Below, piece after piece: positions 62,725-64,000 of a stretch of 64,000 nt of DNA. This DNA is from Sphingobium lactosutens (GTDB taxonomy: Bacteria; Pseudomonadota; Alphaproteobacteria; Sphingomonadales; Sphingomonadaceae): the NCBI RefSeq assembly GCF_013393185.1, contig NZ_QJQX01000018.1, forward strand, positions 62,001 through 126,000, given 5' to 3'. The translations under genes were made by a program, and so were the position numbers. Each line of letters begins with the position of its first letter. Within the stretch, counting starts at the first letter, position 1. The notes beneath the pieces are model-generated. The model ran no database searches. It saw only the letters and a program-made list of their open reading frames with translations, and had not been told where the DNA came from.

Positions 62725-64000
62725 ATGTCATCCAACTGGACCGTCCTGCTGGACGGCACGAGCCTGCCCGACCGCAGCCTGATCGGCGGCAAGGCATGGT
62801 CGATCGCGCGGATGCGGGGCATGGACCTGCCGGTGCCGCCGGCCTTCGTCATCACGACGCAGGCCTGCAACGCCTATCTGGCGCAGGGGGATTTCCCCGA
62901 AGGGCTGGAGGCGGAGATAGAGGCGGGCCTGCAATGGCTGGATGCCGCCACCGGCCGCAGCTTTGGCGGCATGGACAGGCCGCTCCTCCTCTCGGTCCGC
63001 TCCGGCGCGGCCATTTCCATGCCCGGCATGATGGACACGGTGCTGAATCTCGGCATAGATGATGCGGCGGAGGCTGCGCTCGCCGCCGAGTCCGGCCTGC
63101 CGGATTTCGCCCGCGACACGCATCGCCGCTTCCTCGAACTTTATGCCTCGATCGTACTGAAAAACCCGGTCGAACTAGACCATGAGGCCATGCCGGCCGA
63201 CTGGCGCGGACAGGTCGACGTGCCCGCTACGCCGCGAGAATGCCTGACCGGTGCGGTTCGCGCCGTGTTCGATAGCTGGAACACGCGCCGCGCGAAGAAA
63301 TATCGCGAGCACAACAATATCCCGCACGACATGGGCACCGCCGTCACCATTCAGGCGATGGTGTTCGGCAATCTTGACGAGCGCAGCGGCACCGGCGTGC
63401 TGTTCAGCCGCAACCCGCTGACCGGCGAGGCTTTGCCCTATGGCGAATATCTGCCCCGCGCGCAGGGCGAGGATGTCGTGTCCGGCAAGTTCACTCCGCT
63501 CGCCCTCGACGCCATGCATGATTGCGAACCGGCCGCCCATGCCACGCTGCTGGACGCCTCCGCCCGGCTGGAGCGCGAGCATCGCGACATGCAGGATATC
63601 GAATTTACCGTGCAGAGCGGCACGCTCTATCTGCTTCAGGCCCGATCGGCCAAGCGCGCGCCCGACGCGGCGGTGCGGGCAGCGGTGGAGATGGTCGGCG
63701 AAGGGCTGATCGATATCGATCAGGCGCTTGCCCGCGTCAGTCCCGAACAGGTGCGCGCGCTGCTGCTGCCGCGCCTTGGCGGCGAGGTGCAGGATGCCGC
63801 TGTCGTCGCGCAGGGGGAGGGGGCCTGCCCCGGCGTCGCCTGCGGCACGGTCGTCACCGATCCCGATGAGGCGGAACGGCGCGCCGCCGCTGGCGAGGCG
63901 GTGATCCTGGTCCGCGCCACCACCAGCCCCGACGATATCCATGGCATGATCGCGGCGAAGGCGGTGGTGACGGAGCAGGGTGGTTCCACCTCCCATGCCG
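62725..64000 (+). CDS. Pyruvate phosphate dikinase-like enzyme, cut by right edge
   Basis: 425 residues are visible. The ATP-grasp part has LIGGKAWSIARMRGMDLPVPPAFVITT, LLLSVRSGAAISMPGMMDTVLNLG, AMVFGNLDERSGTGVLFSRNPLTGE and GEYLPRAQGEDVVSG, all characteristic of PPDK. A mobile domain begins at VVTEQGGSTSHA, with the phospho-His at about 424, where the window ends. The start ATG follows GGAGG. Whether a PEP-binding TIM barrel follows is unknown: if present it may be true PPDK; if absent, a dikinase acting on another acceptor. Its operon favours the latter. Confidence 0.9.
   Translation, partial: MSSNWTVLLDGTSLPDRSLIGGKAWSIARMRGMDLPVPPAFVITTQACNAYLAQGDFPEGLEAEIEAGLQWLDAATGRSFGGMDRPLLLSVRSGAAISMPGMMDTVLNLGIDDAAEAALAAESGLPDFARDTHRRFLELYASIVLKNPVELDHEAMPADWRGQVDVPATPRECLTGAVRAVFDSWNTRRAKKYREHNNIPHDMGTAVTIQAMVFGNLDERSGTGVLFSRNPLTGEALPYGEYLPRAQGEDVVSGKFTPLALDAMHDCEPAAHATLLDASARLEREHRDMQDIEFTVQSGTLYLLQARSAKRAPDAAVRAAVEMVGEGLIDIDQALARVSPEQVRALLLPRLGGEVQDAAVVAQGEGACPGVACGTVVTDPDEAERRAAAGEAVILVRATTSPDDIHGMIAAKAVVTEQGGSTSHA

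Overview
The window looks like a chromosomal piece of a Sphingomonadaceae-type alphaproteobacterium (Sphingobium, Novosphingobium or Sphingomonas relatives). The evidence is the high GC content, four TonB-dependent receptors, a FecI/FecR iron-signalling set, KatG, a SurE protein and clusters that look suited to plant-derived substrates. No rRNA, tRNA, CRISPR array, phage or insertion sequence was seen. All calls come from reading the sequence and given translations by eye; no database search was run.

Layout. (1) 1-7402, minus: a FecI-FecR-FecA type surface-signalling iron operon running into PepSY, DUF3325 and DUF3649 membrane proteins and TonB, with a FecI-type promoter and Fur-like box before the receptor. 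(2) 7645-9798, plus: a second siderophore receptor. (3) 9887-13392, minus: a KaiC-like double ATPase coupled to a hybrid histidine kinase. (4) 13690-16559, plus: a repeat-rich envelope protein coupled to a DUF3142 lipoprotein. (5) 16775-22715, plus: a third receptor with a DUF4198 protein, then a TolB-propeller/amidohydrolase fusion. (6) 22771-30475: katG, a tiny membrane protein, a receptor/tyrosine-phosphatase operon and a divergent double-TetR regulator.

(7) 30580-45482: GntR, amino-acid permease and GH27 alpha-galactosidase on one side; an FAD oxidoreductase and an M24 prolidase-like enzyme; and a tightly overlapped minus operon encoding an S9 dipeptidyl peptidase, a DUF5695-like protein, an HELTH metalloprotease/beta-helix protein and a POT peptide transporter. 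Together they read as a system for taking apart proline-rich, possibly galactosylated plant proteins (inference).

(8) 45908-48113, minus: cofE-cofD-cofC, three overlapping coenzyme F420 genes, unusual in this group. (9) 48427-51245, minus: a streptogramin-lyase-like propeller, a membrane protein and an atypical SDR.

(10) 51926 to the right edge: the most interesting region. An unrecognised 516-aa protein is followed by a biotin carrier, biotin carboxylase, PYC/OadA-like carboxyltransferase, AMP-forming CoA ligase and thiolase. A divergent surE-gntR pair and a second plus operon follow; the latter encodes a separate phosphohistidine domain, a helical protein and a PPDK-like dikinase cut by the window edge. 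The set matches the logic of the phosphorylate, carboxylate, dephosphorylate route for acetovanillone/4-hydroxyacetophenone (AcvABCDEF of Sphingobium SYK-6; HpeHI, HpeCBA and HpeD of Rhodococcus), here joined to a CoA ligase and thiolase. The extra subunit, the altered carboxyltransferase metal site and the split kinase make it the best candidate for an undescribed system.
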